In this document: positions 15,202-23,444 of the stretch, piece after piece
Layout of the letters: every line of letters starts with the position of its first letter
How positions within the stretch are numbered: position 1 is the stretch's first letter
From: Leyella stercorea DSM 18206
Lineage (GTDB): Bacteria; Bacteroidota; Bacteroidia; Bacteroidales; Bacteroidaceae
NCBI RefSeq assembly: GCF_000235885.1
Contig: NZ_JH379442.1
Span: forward strand, 1-32,543
Reading direction: 5' to 3'
DNA: 32,543 nucleotides
Notes under the pieces: model-generated
Database searches by the model: none
Seen by the model: only the letters and a program-made list of their open reading frames with translations
What the model was told of the DNA's origin: nothing
Translations under genes and position numbers: made by a program

Positions 15202-16095
15202 TTATTGTGCTATATGTTCATTATTGTCTCCTGCCTCTGTCCAAGGCTTAATGGTTCCAGAAATATCTACGGCAGAACGACTCAATTTTACTACTGTATA
15301 GTGGTATCTTTTGCCACCCTCAAGTTTTACAGGCATTGTCCATACAAAAGGAGCGTCGTAACCATTCTTGAGGTCAAACTCTATCACTCGGCTTGCTTCT
15401 TCTGTAGGGAGCAGGATTGCCTCATACAGCTTGCCAGCTTCGGTAGTTTTCATCGTGATGTCCGCAGGAGTTTCTTCACCAGAGATAGTTCCATCCACAA
15501 GATTGAAAGTGGCTTTGGTATTCTGACCTTTCACAGTCACAGTCATTTTCTTAAGGTCTTCTTGCGTGAGACCGTTACCTGGTTGAACATCCAAAATAAG
15601 ATTGCTTAACTTATGGAAGAACCTCAAGTCAACCTGTGGCGTAGCTTTGTTGCAACCTTCCGTCTTGGCATACATGAAGTCGATAGCTTCTTGTTTCCCT
15701 TGGTCTGTTACATCAAGTGCTACCTTGTAGTCATTGACAGTGGTCTGTGGATAGTAAGAATAGAAGTCCACATCTCCATCTATCGGGAAGAAAATAGTCT
15801 TACCACCAGAAACAGGTGAAAAGGCTATACTTCCATTTGACTGATAGCAAACATTGTCAACACCCTCTTTGATTGCATCTGCCGAGAGAGGCTGATTTGC
15901 TCCAGTCATGAAGATACCTATCTTGTCACCATCAGCCCAGGCTACACCCGCAGCACGGGTGTTTACGCTGATACCACCAGTAAACTGCACGGCTACCTTA
16001 TCGTTCTGGGTAGAAGGTGCGGTGTCTTCTGTACTGCATGAAACCATTGCACCTGCCAAGAGTGCAAGGGCGAAAAACTTAGTCATCTTTTTCAT
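15202..16095 (-). CDS. Fimbrillin-family lipoprotein, first subunit
   Basis: A 297-residue Mfa-like fimbrillin directly after the anchor gene. The lipobox is MVSC with C20; T46-R47 (SVNTRAAG) precedes VAWADGDKIGIFM. FFHKLSNLILDVQPG and KRYHYTVVKLSRSAVDISG are typical family blocks, ending in IKPWTEAGDNNEHI. The Arg-Ala junction resembles the protease site of FimA-type prepilins. Its place next to the FimB/Mfa2-type gene and its compact size make it a reasonable candidate for the main shaft subunit, which is inference. Confidence 0.87.
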   Translation of the reverse strand: MKKMTKFFALALLAGAMVSCSTEDTAPSTQNDKVAVQFTGGISVNTRAAGVAWADGDKIGIFMTGANQPLSADAIKEGVDNVCYQSNGSIAFSPVSGGKTIFFPIDGDVDFYSYYPQTTVNDYKVALDVTDQGKQEAIDFMYAKTEGCNKATPQVDLRFFHKLSNLILDVQPGNGLTQEDLKKMTVTVKGQNTKATFNLVDGTISGEETPADITMKTTEAGKLYEAILLPTEEASRVIEFDLKNGYDAPFVWTMPVKLEGGKRYHYTVVKLSRSAVDISGTIKPWTEAGDNNEHIAQ

Positions 16096-16120
16096 ATTAT
16101 AAATATTTTAAAAGTTATTA

Positions 16121-17014
16121 TTATTTTATTTCTACTTCATTGTTGAGGTTCGTCCAACCGTTGATGGTAGCTTCCAGATTCATCTTTGGCTGCATTTGGT
16201 TGTAGTTGAGTCGCAACTCATACTTTCCTCCAACCTTCATCGCAGGAGCGGTGATGTCATACTCTTGCAAGGTCCCGTTAGGGAGCAAGAGGCGGAGATA
16301 AACATGAGAGGCGGGGCTTCCCTGTATGGTCGGCATCAGCCGGATGACTTCTGATTGCAAAGTTGACTCAGTAGCCAAGATAGTAGGCATTTCCACTTCC
16401 GTTGGATCTATGCTCGGCAATCCATATTCTCCATCACTATTCTTCTGTGTAGGGAACAGACACCAGGCTGCATCTAATGCCTTGCCACTCATCTCTGTAC
16501 CTTTAGGTACATTCTCTATGATGATGGTCAGTTCGGCAAGCACGCTCTTGATAGGATTCTGCACCACATAGTTGCCTTCCTTGTTGTCAATCCTCACGTC
16601 GGTCACTCCGAAATAAGCATTATGGTTCACATCCTTAGGATTGGTCAAGCCTATCTGGATATTGTTCCAATTAGTCAAAGCCCTGGTCTGGTCACCGATA
16701 GTAAACGGTTCTGTGAGATTGGTGGCAGCCAAGATGCGATACGACCCTTCAGGAAGAACGAAGCGCTGGCTTGCCACCTCCTTAGCACTACTATAATGTT
16801 TTTCCTCTACCAAGGAGCCATCATCGGCATTGAATATCCAGAGCTTCACGTCCTTCACTTCCGTACCTTGGTCGGCTTCATCCGCCCAAGTGAGCGATAC
16901 TGACAAACCACCCTCATCCTCACCATCATGAACATTATGGTCACAACTTGCCAACAGGCATGGGACGCATAACAGCACCCATAACCAAATATTAAATCTT
17001 CTTTTTGCTTTCAT
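16121..17014 (-). CDS. FimB/Mfa2-family fimbrial anchor subunit
   Basis: A 297-residue lipoprotein (lipobox LASC, C24) of the FimB/Mfa2 group, which anchors fimbriae to the outer membrane and limits their length. Family features seen are GLSVSLTWADE near the mature N-terminus, VKLWIFNADDGSLV, and FVLPEGSYRILAATNL. The C-terminal half has VYLRLLLPNGTLQEYDI and the family ending KYELRLNYNQ, then TINGW. No TR cleavage site is present, unlike the subunits downstream, consistent with an anchor that is not proteolytically activated. It starts 20 bp after the OmpA-domain gene. Confidence 0.88.
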   Translation of the reverse strand: MKAKRRFNIWLWVLLCVPCLLASCDHNVHDGEDEGGLSVSLTWADEADQGTEVKDVKLWIFNADDGSLVEEKHYSSAKEVASQRFVLPEGSYRILAATNLTEPFTIGDQTRALTNWNNIQIGLTNPKDVNHNAYFGVTDVRIDNKEGNYVVQNPIKSVLAELTIIIENVPKGTEMSGKALDAAWCLFPTQKNSDGEYGLPSIDPTEVEMPTILATESTLQSEVIRLMPTIQGSPASHVYLRLLLPNGTLQEYDITAPAMKVGGKYELRLNYNQMQPKMNLEATINGWTNLNNEVEIK

Positions 17015-17034
17015 TTTCTATCTTGTTTTATGGG

Positions 17035-18303
17035 TTACTTATGATTGTCTTTAGTCTCTACTCGGCGAGCCTTATCCGCATCTTGGGTGTCATCGCTACC
17101 ATTTCCTATTGCAGTAATGCGATTAGCCTCTATGCCATTCTTCACAAGCCAAGTCTTTACGGTTTCTGCACGCTGGCGAGATATACGTTTATTGACAGCC
17201 ACGCTGCCTTTCGTGTCGCACCAACCTGTTACAGTCACCTTCATCTGCGGATTCTCCTTCAATGTATGTAGGATAGCATTCAGCTTCGACAGCTCGCTCT
17301 GCTTGATGCCGATACTGTTGAAAGCGAAGTAGACGATGGGGAATGTCGCCTTCGGCTGTTCAACCACCTCTTGCTCTCCCACTCTTGTCTCAGCTTTTTC
17401 GGCAGTCTCCTGCTGGAGGGTGGTCTCCTTAGGAGTGGTCTCCAGCTGCTGCACTTCAGGTTCTGTTGTCCTCACTTCGGGTTCTGCTATCGGCGTTGTT
17501 TCCACAGCCACGTTCTTCTTTTTAGCCTTTGCGAAGCTTATCCCCAACCTTATGCCACTTTCCCAAACAAAGTTGTTCTTATGCAGATGCTCTGGCATTC
17601 CGTCCATACGTTCGCCAGTAAGACGAGTCAAACCGGAATAGATGCCCAATTTCAGGCATGAAGTCAGTTGATAACCAACCTGCAAGTCTGCACCATAACC
17701 CAAATGCCAGTTGGTAGAACCTTTCATTACCTTGGCATCATCGGCTATAGTCTGGATATCAGCCTTGGTCGTTACTGCATATATATGAGGCGATACAGCC
17801 AAATCCCATCGGCTGTTAGCTGTCTTATGGAACAACCCAAGGAGATTAACGTTCACTCTTGCTCCGTATCTGCCCATCCTGACATGGCTTTTCAGATTGG
17901 CATACTCCCAACTGTCCATGCCTAAGACACCTGCCTTGTAAAGCACACCGTCGCTACCCAACCAATAGTTACGTTCTACGCAGCAGTCTTGTGCAGACAA
18001 GTTCATTTCTCCATACTTGGCAGACAATTCTGCCGAGAAGATGGAGTTGAAACGATAGCCGCCATATACGCCAGCAGCCCAACCGAGATGCGTCTTGTCG
18101 TGTCCGAAACTTGAGAAAGTAGAGAAACCGAAAGGCATTCCACCCTCAATACCGACGTACCAGCCTTGCGAAATAGTCTTTCCGTCTTCTTTTGCTTCTG
18201 CTTTCGCAAAAGAAAATGGGAGAATAAATGCAAGCATTGCGACCAGCAACCGATTTTTTGTTGTCAAATGATTTACCATATTATTTCGTTTATTTTTTTT
18301 CAT
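17035..18303 (-). CDS. DUF3575-type barrel protein with OmpA domain, fimbrial locus
   Basis: A 422-residue outer membrane protein. Residues about 14-36 are a signal peptide. Residues about 46-258 look like a small beta-barrel (GWYVGIEGGMPFGFSTF, GVYGGYRFNSIFSAEL, HLGYGADLQVGYQL), as in DUF3575 proteins. Residues about 260-318 are a Glu/Thr/Pro-rich linker. Residues 322-420 are an OmpA peptidoglycan-binding domain (VYFAFNS, then GWCDTKGSVAVNKRISRQRA). Such genes commonly open Bacteroidota fimbrial operons and may support assembly or anchoring. The start overlaps the stop of the small membrane protein by 4 bp (ATGA); a second ATG lies at 18279. Confidence 0.85.
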   Translation of the reverse strand: MKKNKRNNMVNHLTTKNRLLVAMLAFILPFSFAKAEAKEDGKTISQGWYVGIEGGMPFGFSTFSSFGHDKTHLGWAAGVYGGYRFNSIFSAELSAKYGEMNLSAQDCCVERNYWLGSDGVLYKAGVLGMDSWEYANLKSHVRMGRYGARVNVNLLGLFHKTANSRWDLAVSPHIYAVTTKADIQTIADDAKVMKGSTNWHLGYGADLQVGYQLTSCLKLGIYSGLTRLTGERMDGMPEHLHKNNFVWESGIRLGISFAKAKKKNVAVETTPIAEPEVRTTEPEVQQLETTPKETTLQQETAEKAETRVGEQEVVEQPKATFPIVYFAFNSIGIKQSELSKLNAILHTLKENPQMKVTVTGWCDTKGSVAVNKRISRQRAETVKTWLVKNGIEANRITAIGNGSDDTQDADKARRVETKDNHK

Positions 18304-18545
18304 TCCAGGAAATACAAGAGGTTTGTCAGAAAGATAAATATGGATGCCAACAGCAAAAAGATATAAAAGCGTTCTCTCTTGATGAAGTCACGAAAGCTAT
18401 AGCGAGCCTTCCAATGATTCTCAAGATACATCCTGTACTCATGTATCATGGCATATCCGAAGATAATACATAATATGAGTACAAACACCCCGATGATGAT
18501 CAGGGCTAATTCAATCCTTGGCATAGTTTCTATTATTTCCTTCAT
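18300..18545 (-). CDS. Small two-TM membrane protein at the head of the fimbrial operon
   Basis: An 81-residue protein with two hydrophobic helices (IELALIIIGVFVLILCIIFG, and FYIFLLLASIFIFLTNLLYF) joined by a basic loop (HWKARYSFRDFIKRER). I do not recognise a family. Its ATGA overlap with the OmpA-domain gene implies coupled translation and a role in the fimbrial system. The promoter element ends only 5 nt before ATG 18545, so that start would be leaderless; ATG 18524, giving a 74-residue protein, is the alternative. Confidence 0.7.
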   Translation of the reverse strand: MKEIIETMPRIELALIIIGVFVLILCIIFGYAMIHEYRMYLENHWKARYSFRDFIKRERFYIFLLLASIFIFLTNLLYFLE

Positions 18546-18549
18546 GTTG

Positions 18550-18557
18550 CAAATATA
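18550..18557 (-). promoter_or_regulatory. -7 element of the fimbrial operon promoter
   Basis: TATATTTG on the minus strand matches TAnnTTTG. No TTTG is present 19-20 bp upstream, which fits a promoter that needs an activator. The repeat/palindrome at 18599-18654 lies where such an activator would bind. Confidence 0.6.
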
Positions 18558-18598
18558 GTGTATTGCCCAGAAAGAAGGTGCTGTTTTTCACTGTTCAA

Positions 18599-18654
18599 GT
18601 GTCGCATTCATACCAAAAAGGTGTCGCATTCGTAGGAATGCGACACCTTTTTGG
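18599..18654 (-). promoter_or_regulatory. Candidate operator plus terminator: GTGTCGCATTC repeats
   Basis: GTGTCGCATTC occurs as direct repeats at 18599-18609 and 18621-18631, exactly 22 bp apart, and inverted at 18636-18646. The latter two are the core of a perfect 19-bp palindrome (18613-18631 with 18636-18654, 4-nt loop) ending in T5. Read as RNA it is a strong terminator for the regulator gene ending at 18712. Read as DNA, three boxes about 60-100 bp upstream of the fimbrial start fit an AraC-type activator site. Confidence 0.7.
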
Positions 18655-18711
18655 CTGTTTCTCGATAAAGATTTTGCTTTTTCTTTGGTATTTTACGAAA
18701 AATGGTTATAC

Positions 18712-19164
18712 TCAATTTGAATCATTTTGTGCTGCATCTGTAGATTGGAAGTCTCTCCATTCTGTCGGAGAACAGCCTTCTTTTGTCTTGAAGATTCGGT
18801 AAAGATGAGTGCGACAAGAGAATCCACACTCGGCTGAAATGATGTCGTTGTTATAATCTGGATATTCCAACATCATCTTCTTTGCAGCGTTGAAACGTAT
18901 CTCGCTGAGCCATATTCGGAAGTTAGAGTGCAAGCATTGATCGAAAAACAGGCTCAATTCGTTCTTTGATATACAAAGTGTACGAGAAAGCGTCAACATA
19001 TTTACGTTGCTGTCCTTATAGCCTCCATTCGCACACCACTCATCAAGCTTTTGCTGTACGAATACTCTACGCTCCTCCGAAATCGGGTTCATACGCTTTG
19101 TGGTAGCCTCCCGCGGGCTTTTCTGCCCATCCGAAAAAGGATTTACCCCCCCGATGCTCCACAC
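18712..19164 (-). CDS. AraC-family DNA-binding domain, fimbrial regulator 3' part
   Basis: A 150-codon frame encoding an AraC-type double helix-turn-helix: VNMLTLSRTLCISKNELSLF for the first unit, IRFNAAKKMMLEYPDY for the linker helix, and IISAECGFSCRTHLYRIF with CSPTEWRDF for the second. On its own it lacks any sensor domain. It overlaps the upstream membrane-protein frame by 22 bp in another frame, and one extra G in the G7 tract at 19146-19152 would join the two into one protein of about 395 residues. GTG 19164 or ATG 19092 could allow separate translation. It precedes the fimbrial operon on the same strand and is its likely activator. Confidence 0.82.
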   Translation of the reverse strand: MWSIGGVNPFSDGQKSPREATTKRMNPISEERRVFVQQKLDEWCANGGYKDSNVNMLTLSRTLCISKNELSLFFDQCLHSNFRIWLSEIRFNAAKKMMLEYPDYNNDIISAECGFSCRTHLYRIFKTKEGCSPTEWRDFQSTDAAQNDSN

Positions 19165-19898
19165 TCCACATTCGGTTTCATCGATTCCTCTTCCTTATAC
19201 AGGAGTTCTCCTGTTGGAATATAACTGCTGCCAAGAGCGATAAATGTAAGGTTGAAGAACAACAAGGCAAGCAATACAGCAGGACCTACTATATATAATA
19301 AGGTGGTAGAAAAGATGGCAATCGGCATAGCGAGAACTGCGAGCCAGAGAATGATTACACTTGCACGCGAATATCTCACGTAAGGCAACATATCCGTTGC
19401 AGCCATTGTCTCCAACATATTCTTACGCCTGATCATCTCCTGAATAATCATGTATATGCAATATAAAACACTTAGGCAAAACAACGCAAGCATCACATAA
19501 AGCCCCTCTCTGATATACAGACTATGATGGAAACTGATACCCACACAAAAGACCACAATGATGGCAGCATAAATGCCACTACACATCAGTATCATCTTTC
19601 TGAGGTTGGAACGTGTGGTCTCTATGTTGTAGATACCTAAAGAGATAAGCGAGAAGCAGGGCGTATAGACGAGAATGTTGATGACCGCCCCAAGACTGTC
19701 GTCGGCAGCACGGAATCCGAAAACCATCTGCACCGCATATTGTATCGCCAGTCCTATTAAGGCGACAACGATCATCCATCGTGAACGCTCATACCGCTTG
19801 TTCTCCCATCTTACATGCAGATGAGAGAGCCCCACAAACAGCCCGTTGATAAGCATGAATATGAAACATGCAAACTGAAGTAGAAATAATGAATCCAT
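19143..19898 (-). CDS. Seven-TM sensor part of the fimbrial regulator
   Basis: A 251-residue integral membrane protein with about seven helices, for example CFIFMLINGLFVGLS, WMIVVALIGLAIQYAVQMVF, MILMCSGIYAAIIVVFCVGI and SVIILWLAVLAMPIAIF. It stops right after a run of seven G (ECGASGG, stop), while the frame one base over continues into an AraC domain. Membrane-spanning N-termini fused to AraC domains are known in Bacteroidota, so this is probably the sensor half of a single gene read in an OFF state, by programmed slippage, or with a sequencing error. No promoter is obvious in the 74 bp after lptD. Confidence 0.8.
   Translation of the reverse strand: MDSLFLLQFACFIFMLINGLFVGLSHLHVRWENKRYERSRWMIVVALIGLAIQYAVQMVFGFRAADDSLGAVINILVYTPCFSLISLGIYNIETTRSNLRKMILMCSGIYAAIIVVFCVGISFHHSLYIREGLYVMLALFCLSVLYCIYMIIQEMIRRKNMLETMAATDMLPYVRYSRASVIILWLAVLAMPIAIFSTTLLYIVGPAVLLALLFFNLTFIALGSSYIPTGELLYKEEESMKPNVECGASGG
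19146..19152 (-). other. G7 homopolymer at the junction of the split regulator
   Basis: Seven C on the plus strand (G7 in the coding sense). With seven, the membrane frame reads GGG GGG TAA and stops; with eight it reads GGG GGG GTA AAT and continues into the AraC domain. The context G GGG GGG is also a slippery sequence for -1 frameshifting, with the stop codon directly after it. Confidence 0.85.
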
Positions 19899-19972
19899 AC
19901 GCTTCTATTCTTTATTCACCCTCGCCGCTCGGTTCTGCCGCTTGCCAGAGCAAGAACATCCTCACCACTCTT

Positions 19973-22909
19973 TTAGTACCACTGAACGGCATTGCTATAA
20001 CCCGAACGCTTGTCATACTTCAGCGCATCCGTAAGCGTCGCAGCGTTACAACGGAACGAGAAGTTATAACTCGTGTACGGAGCAAGCACTACGGAGCACG
20101 CCATGTTGAAGCAATGGAGGTCGCGCTGCAGCGAAGCCGTAGTCATTGAGAGCTTGTTCTGGTCGAAGTCGTAACCGCTTGAGAACGAGATATTCCAGCC
20201 GTCACTAAGCCGCAAGTTACCACTAACGTTGAGGTTCTGCGAGAACTTGTACGGATAGCGCATCGTCCTCGTGTTGAACCTGCCACCCGTGTTCTCGCGC
20301 ATCGTGATGCCATAACCGAAAGTCAGCGACCACGGCATATTGAATCGCATGTAGCCGTCAGCGTCGGTTTCGGCCTTGCCACCACCGCTCTTCTTGCGCG
20401 TGCTGCGCTGGGCGTTCACCATCGTGTCGTCCACGTTCGACTCCACGTCGGTGTCAATACCGTCCTCCTCGTCCTTACCAGCCTTCTTCTTGCGCTCCTT
20501 GTCGTCGCCACCGCCGAACCATTTCTTAAGTTTGTCGGGCGTGAGCGTGAACGAGAAGTTCTGCGATGTACCCTGGAAGCGTCCGAACTTACCCATACCC
20601 CAAAGTGTGTGGTTACCCACATAAGGACGACCGTTCTTGTCAAGCTCGTAGGCGTACGAGGCGAAGACGGCGGTCATGTTGAACGTGTAGTTTTTCCACC
20701 ACTTCAAGCGGATGCGCATGGTGAGGTCGGAAAGCGGTTTTTCTTTGGCAGCCATATTGTAGCTCATCGACAGACCGAGTTCGTCGATAATACTAAGTTT
20801 CTTGAAGCCTGTGGAGTCCTTGCTGCTCTTCACCTTCATCTCCACGTTGTTTGAGAGGTCGAACGCGATGTTGCCCGTCTTGCCCTTACCCGGTACGCCG
20901 AAGAGCTGATCCTTATAAGGCGAGTACTCCACCAAGTCCACCGAACCGTCAGCATTGGTACGCTGATAAGTCTTGTAGTAGCCATAGCGCGACGCACTGA
21001 AATCGGGCGCATAACTGAAGCTCACAGACGGAGTCAGCACGTGGCGAATAGCCTGAATCTTATCGCCGAATATCTTACGGCTCGGCATATAAAAACCGTA
21101 AAGCTTCGTCGACGCACCGATAGACATACTATAGTTGTACACGTTGTTGAAACCGTATATAGTATCGCACACCTCGCGCTGCGCAGCAGCATCCCACGAG
21201 CGCATCACCTTGTGCGTGTACATGCGATCCTGGAAGTTGAACGACGGCGAAATGTTGATGTAGTTGAACAGCGTGAAGTTGCCGCTGATAGGTATCGAGT
21301 GGTTCCAGCCGTTGCGCCAGTCCTTTATCAGGTTGGAATGCAGCAGCTTATCCTCCTTAGTATTGATGCTGTTCGAGATGTGACCCGTGTACGACATTGA
21401 GATCTTCTCGTACCAACGCTCGTCGCCCGCAGCGTGTTTACGCTTGAAGGGGTAGAAACGCGAGAGCGAGATGTTAAGATCGGGCAATGTCATCGCAATC
21501 GACAAGTCGCGCATGTTCTGCGAGAGGTTGGCTGTAGAGCTGAGCGACAAACCGATACTCGAGAACGTAGTGCTCCACGACACGGATGATGTGCGTGTAG
21601 ACTGCGTGAGGGTCTGCGGATTATAGAGCGAGCTGAGGTTGTTGCGCTCGTAGCTCGACGTAGCGAAGTTGACGCTGGCTGAGAGCGAGCTGTAAGGGTT
21701 TGCCTTCTGATCCTGGCGGTGGTTCCACTGTATCTTGAAGCTTTTCTGACGGGTGAAGTCGGGCATACCCTTGTCGCCGGTCTGTGTGTTCTGAAAACTT
21801 GCATAAAAGCTGCCGCTGAAGCGATAGCGCTTGGTGTAGTTCATGGCAGCTGAGAGTCCCCATGAGCCTTTTGTGTATATTTCGCCGAGGAGCTTGAGGT
21901 CCATTTTGTCGCTGATGGCAAAGTAGTAGCCACCGTCGCGCAGATAGAAGCCGCGGTTGCTCTCGTCGCCGTATGTAGGCATGATGAAGCCGCTCGAATA
22001 GCTCTTGGTGAACGGGAAGAAGCCGTAAGGAATGGCAAACGGCAGAGGCACATCGGCAACCACGAGATAAGCCGGTCCGAACACGACCTCCTTACCAGGG
22101 CGTACTTTTGCACGCGAAAGAGCTATATAGAAGTCGGGGTGCTCGGCATCGCAAGTGGTATAGCGACCATGCTGAAGGAAGATGTCGCCGTTCGGACTGC
22201 GCTTTGATATCTCGCTACGCAAAAAACCGTCCTCCTGCTGCGTGTACACGTTGCTGATAAGACCCTTCTTTGTCTTGAAGTTGAACGCCATGGTGTCGCT
22301 CTCGTACTTGTCAGAGCCCATGGAGAACACGGGCGTGCCGAAGAGTGTCATGCCGGTGGTGTCAGCCTTGTCCTTGGCTCCGGTAGCGTGTACTAAGGAT
22401 GAGTCGAGACTCATGTGTATGCGCTCGGCAGCAAGGTCCATATTCTCGTATTTCACGGTGGAACTGCCATATAGACGTGCTGTCTTCGTGACGGCGTCGT
22501 ACACGAGAGAGTCGTTTGCCGAATAGTTTACTGGAGAGTTGATGCCTCCCGCACGCTGGCGGTTGATTGAATCGAGGCGTATGGAGTCGTCGATAGCCTT
22601 ATTGTGGTGGTAGATAGCGAGTTGCAGAGAGTCCATCTTGGTTGTGTCAACGCCCAATGCGAGCGTTGTGTCAACAGTAAGAGTAAGCATAGTGTCGTTA
22701 GCCGACAACAACGAATCGCGCAAAATGGTATCCGCAATATCACTTATCTCTATTGAGTCGCGAAGAACTTTCGCTCTCTTCTTGCGTTGCTTAGAGGGTG
22801 CGTCAGCACTTGCCATCACAAACATGATGGCGCAAAGCAATAGGGCTATAGCTGTCTTTGTTCTCAATTTGAATAATGTTGGTTCTTGTTGTTTACTTCT
22901 CTGGCTCAA
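19973..22909 (-). CDS. lptD: LptD-like LPS assembly outer membrane protein
   Basis: A 978-residue protein of the Bacteroidota LptD group, the barrel that places lipopolysaccharide in the outer leaflet. Residues about 15-36 are a signal peptide. A low-complexity Asp/Ser/Thr segment follows, then an OstA-like periplasmic domain (NDSLVYDAVTKTARLYGSST, YESDTMAFNFKTKKGLISNV, TTCDAEHPDFYIALSRAKV, VVADVPLPFAIPYGFFPF). The long C-terminal part is a barrel of repeated aromatic strands, with a charged KERKKKAGKDEEDG insertion. No ATG fits the N-terminus: TTG 22909 overlaps the HD gene by 17 bp and TTG 22867 is an alternative. It is third in a tight operon. Confidence 0.88.
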   Translation of the reverse strand: MSQRSKQQEPTLFKLRTKTAIALLLCAIMFVMASADAPSKQRKKRAKVLRDSIEISDIADTILRDSLLSANDTMLTLTVDTTLALGVDTTKMDSLQLAIYHHNKAIDDSIRLDSINRQRAGGINSPVNYSANDSLVYDAVTKTARLYGSSTVKYENMDLAAERIHMSLDSSLVHATGAKDKADTTGMTLFGTPVFSMGSDKYESDTMAFNFKTKKGLISNVYTQQEDGFLRSEISKRSPNGDIFLQHGRYTTCDAEHPDFYIALSRAKVRPGKEVVFGPAYLVVADVPLPFAIPYGFFPFTKSYSSGFIMPTYGDESNRGFYLRDGGYYFAISDKMDLKLLGEIYTKGSWGLSAAMNYTKRYRFSGSFYASFQNTQTGDKGMPDFTRQKSFKIQWNHRQDQKANPYSSLSASVNFATSSYERNNLSSLYNPQTLTQSTRTSSVSWSTTFSSIGLSLSSTANLSQNMRDLSIAMTLPDLNISLSRFYPFKRKHAAGDERWYEKISMSYTGHISNSINTKEDKLLHSNLIKDWRNGWNHSIPISGNFTLFNYINISPSFNFQDRMYTHKVMRSWDAAAQREVCDTIYGFNNVYNYSMSIGASTKLYGFYMPSRKIFGDKIQAIRHVLTPSVSFSYAPDFSASRYGYYKTYQRTNADGSVDLVEYSPYKDQLFGVPGKGKTGNIAFDLSNNVEMKVKSSKDSTGFKKLSIIDELGLSMSYNMAAKEKPLSDLTMRIRLKWWKNYTFNMTAVFASYAYELDKNGRPYVGNHTLWGMGKFGRFQGTSQNFSFTLTPDKLKKWFGGGDDKERKKKAGKDEEDGIDTDVESNVDDTMVNAQRSTRKKSGGGKAETDADGYMRFNMPWSLTFGYGITMRENTGGRFNTRTMRYPYKFSQNLNVSGNLRLSDGWNISFSSGYDFDQNKLSMTTASLQRDLHCFNMACSVVLAPYTSYNFSFRCNAATLTDALKYDKRSGYSNAVQWY

Positions 22910-23438
22910 AGAGTTCCTTCATCTTGCGGAACCGTGCCAATGTGTCGCCACCGAACTTGGCGAGCGAACGTTCTGCCTGTTCAATGGTCTTCTCGCGGTC
23001 GAGATGTGTTTTCGAGTAGAACTTATCGGCATAACAGATAAGTTTCTCCTCTATTGTTTCGGGTTGCATATCCTGATGTGGCAATGGCAGATCTTGCGAA
23101 ACGATATCGTCGAGGGTCAGTCCGGCGCCGGTATGACGCTCGCAGACACGGGCGTAACGCTCGGGCAATCCCTCGCTGCGCAGCATTTCAGCACCACAGA
23201 CACCATGACGTATGTACGGCTCCGTGCCGTGACACTCTATACCTGGGGCATCTACGCGGATGATTCCGATGTCGTGAAGCATCGCAGCCTGCTCTACAAA
23301 GTCGCAGTCGATATGTAGTTCGGGATGTAACGAAGCAATCTGCAGCGCACGTTTCGCTACAGATTGGCTATGAGCGAGTAGGATATGACGCAACGCATCA
23401 CATCCTACGTAGTATTTGTCGATTATTTGCTTATACAT
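22893..23438 (-). CDS. HD-domain phosphohydrolase-like protein
   Basis: A 181-residue HDIG-type protein. The metal-binding HD motif is AAMLHDIGII (H55, D56), preceded by H23 in LLAHSQSVAKRA and followed by H78 in IRHGVCGAEML and by CERHTGAG. Proteins of this size are often annotated only as HD-domain phosphohydrolases, and no nucleotide substrate can be inferred. It starts 6 bp after the carboxyltransferase stop and overlaps the lptD start, so the three are one transcription unit. Confidence 0.85.
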   Translation of the reverse strand: MYKQIIDKYYVGCDALRHILLAHSQSVAKRALQIASLHPELHIDCDFVEQAAMLHDIGIIRVDAPGIECHGTEPYIRHGVCGAEMLRSEGLPERYARVCERHTGAGLTLDDIVSQDLPLPHQDMQPETIEEKLICYADKFYSKTHLDREKTIEQAERSLAKFGGDTLARFRKMKELFEPEK

Positions 23439-23444
23439 ATATTT

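Noticed and set aside
19143-19898. Free-standing complete membrane protein unrelated to the AraC gene
   Set aside because: It ends exactly at a homopolymer with the AraC domain continuing one frame over, so a split single gene is the simpler reading; separate genes remain possible.
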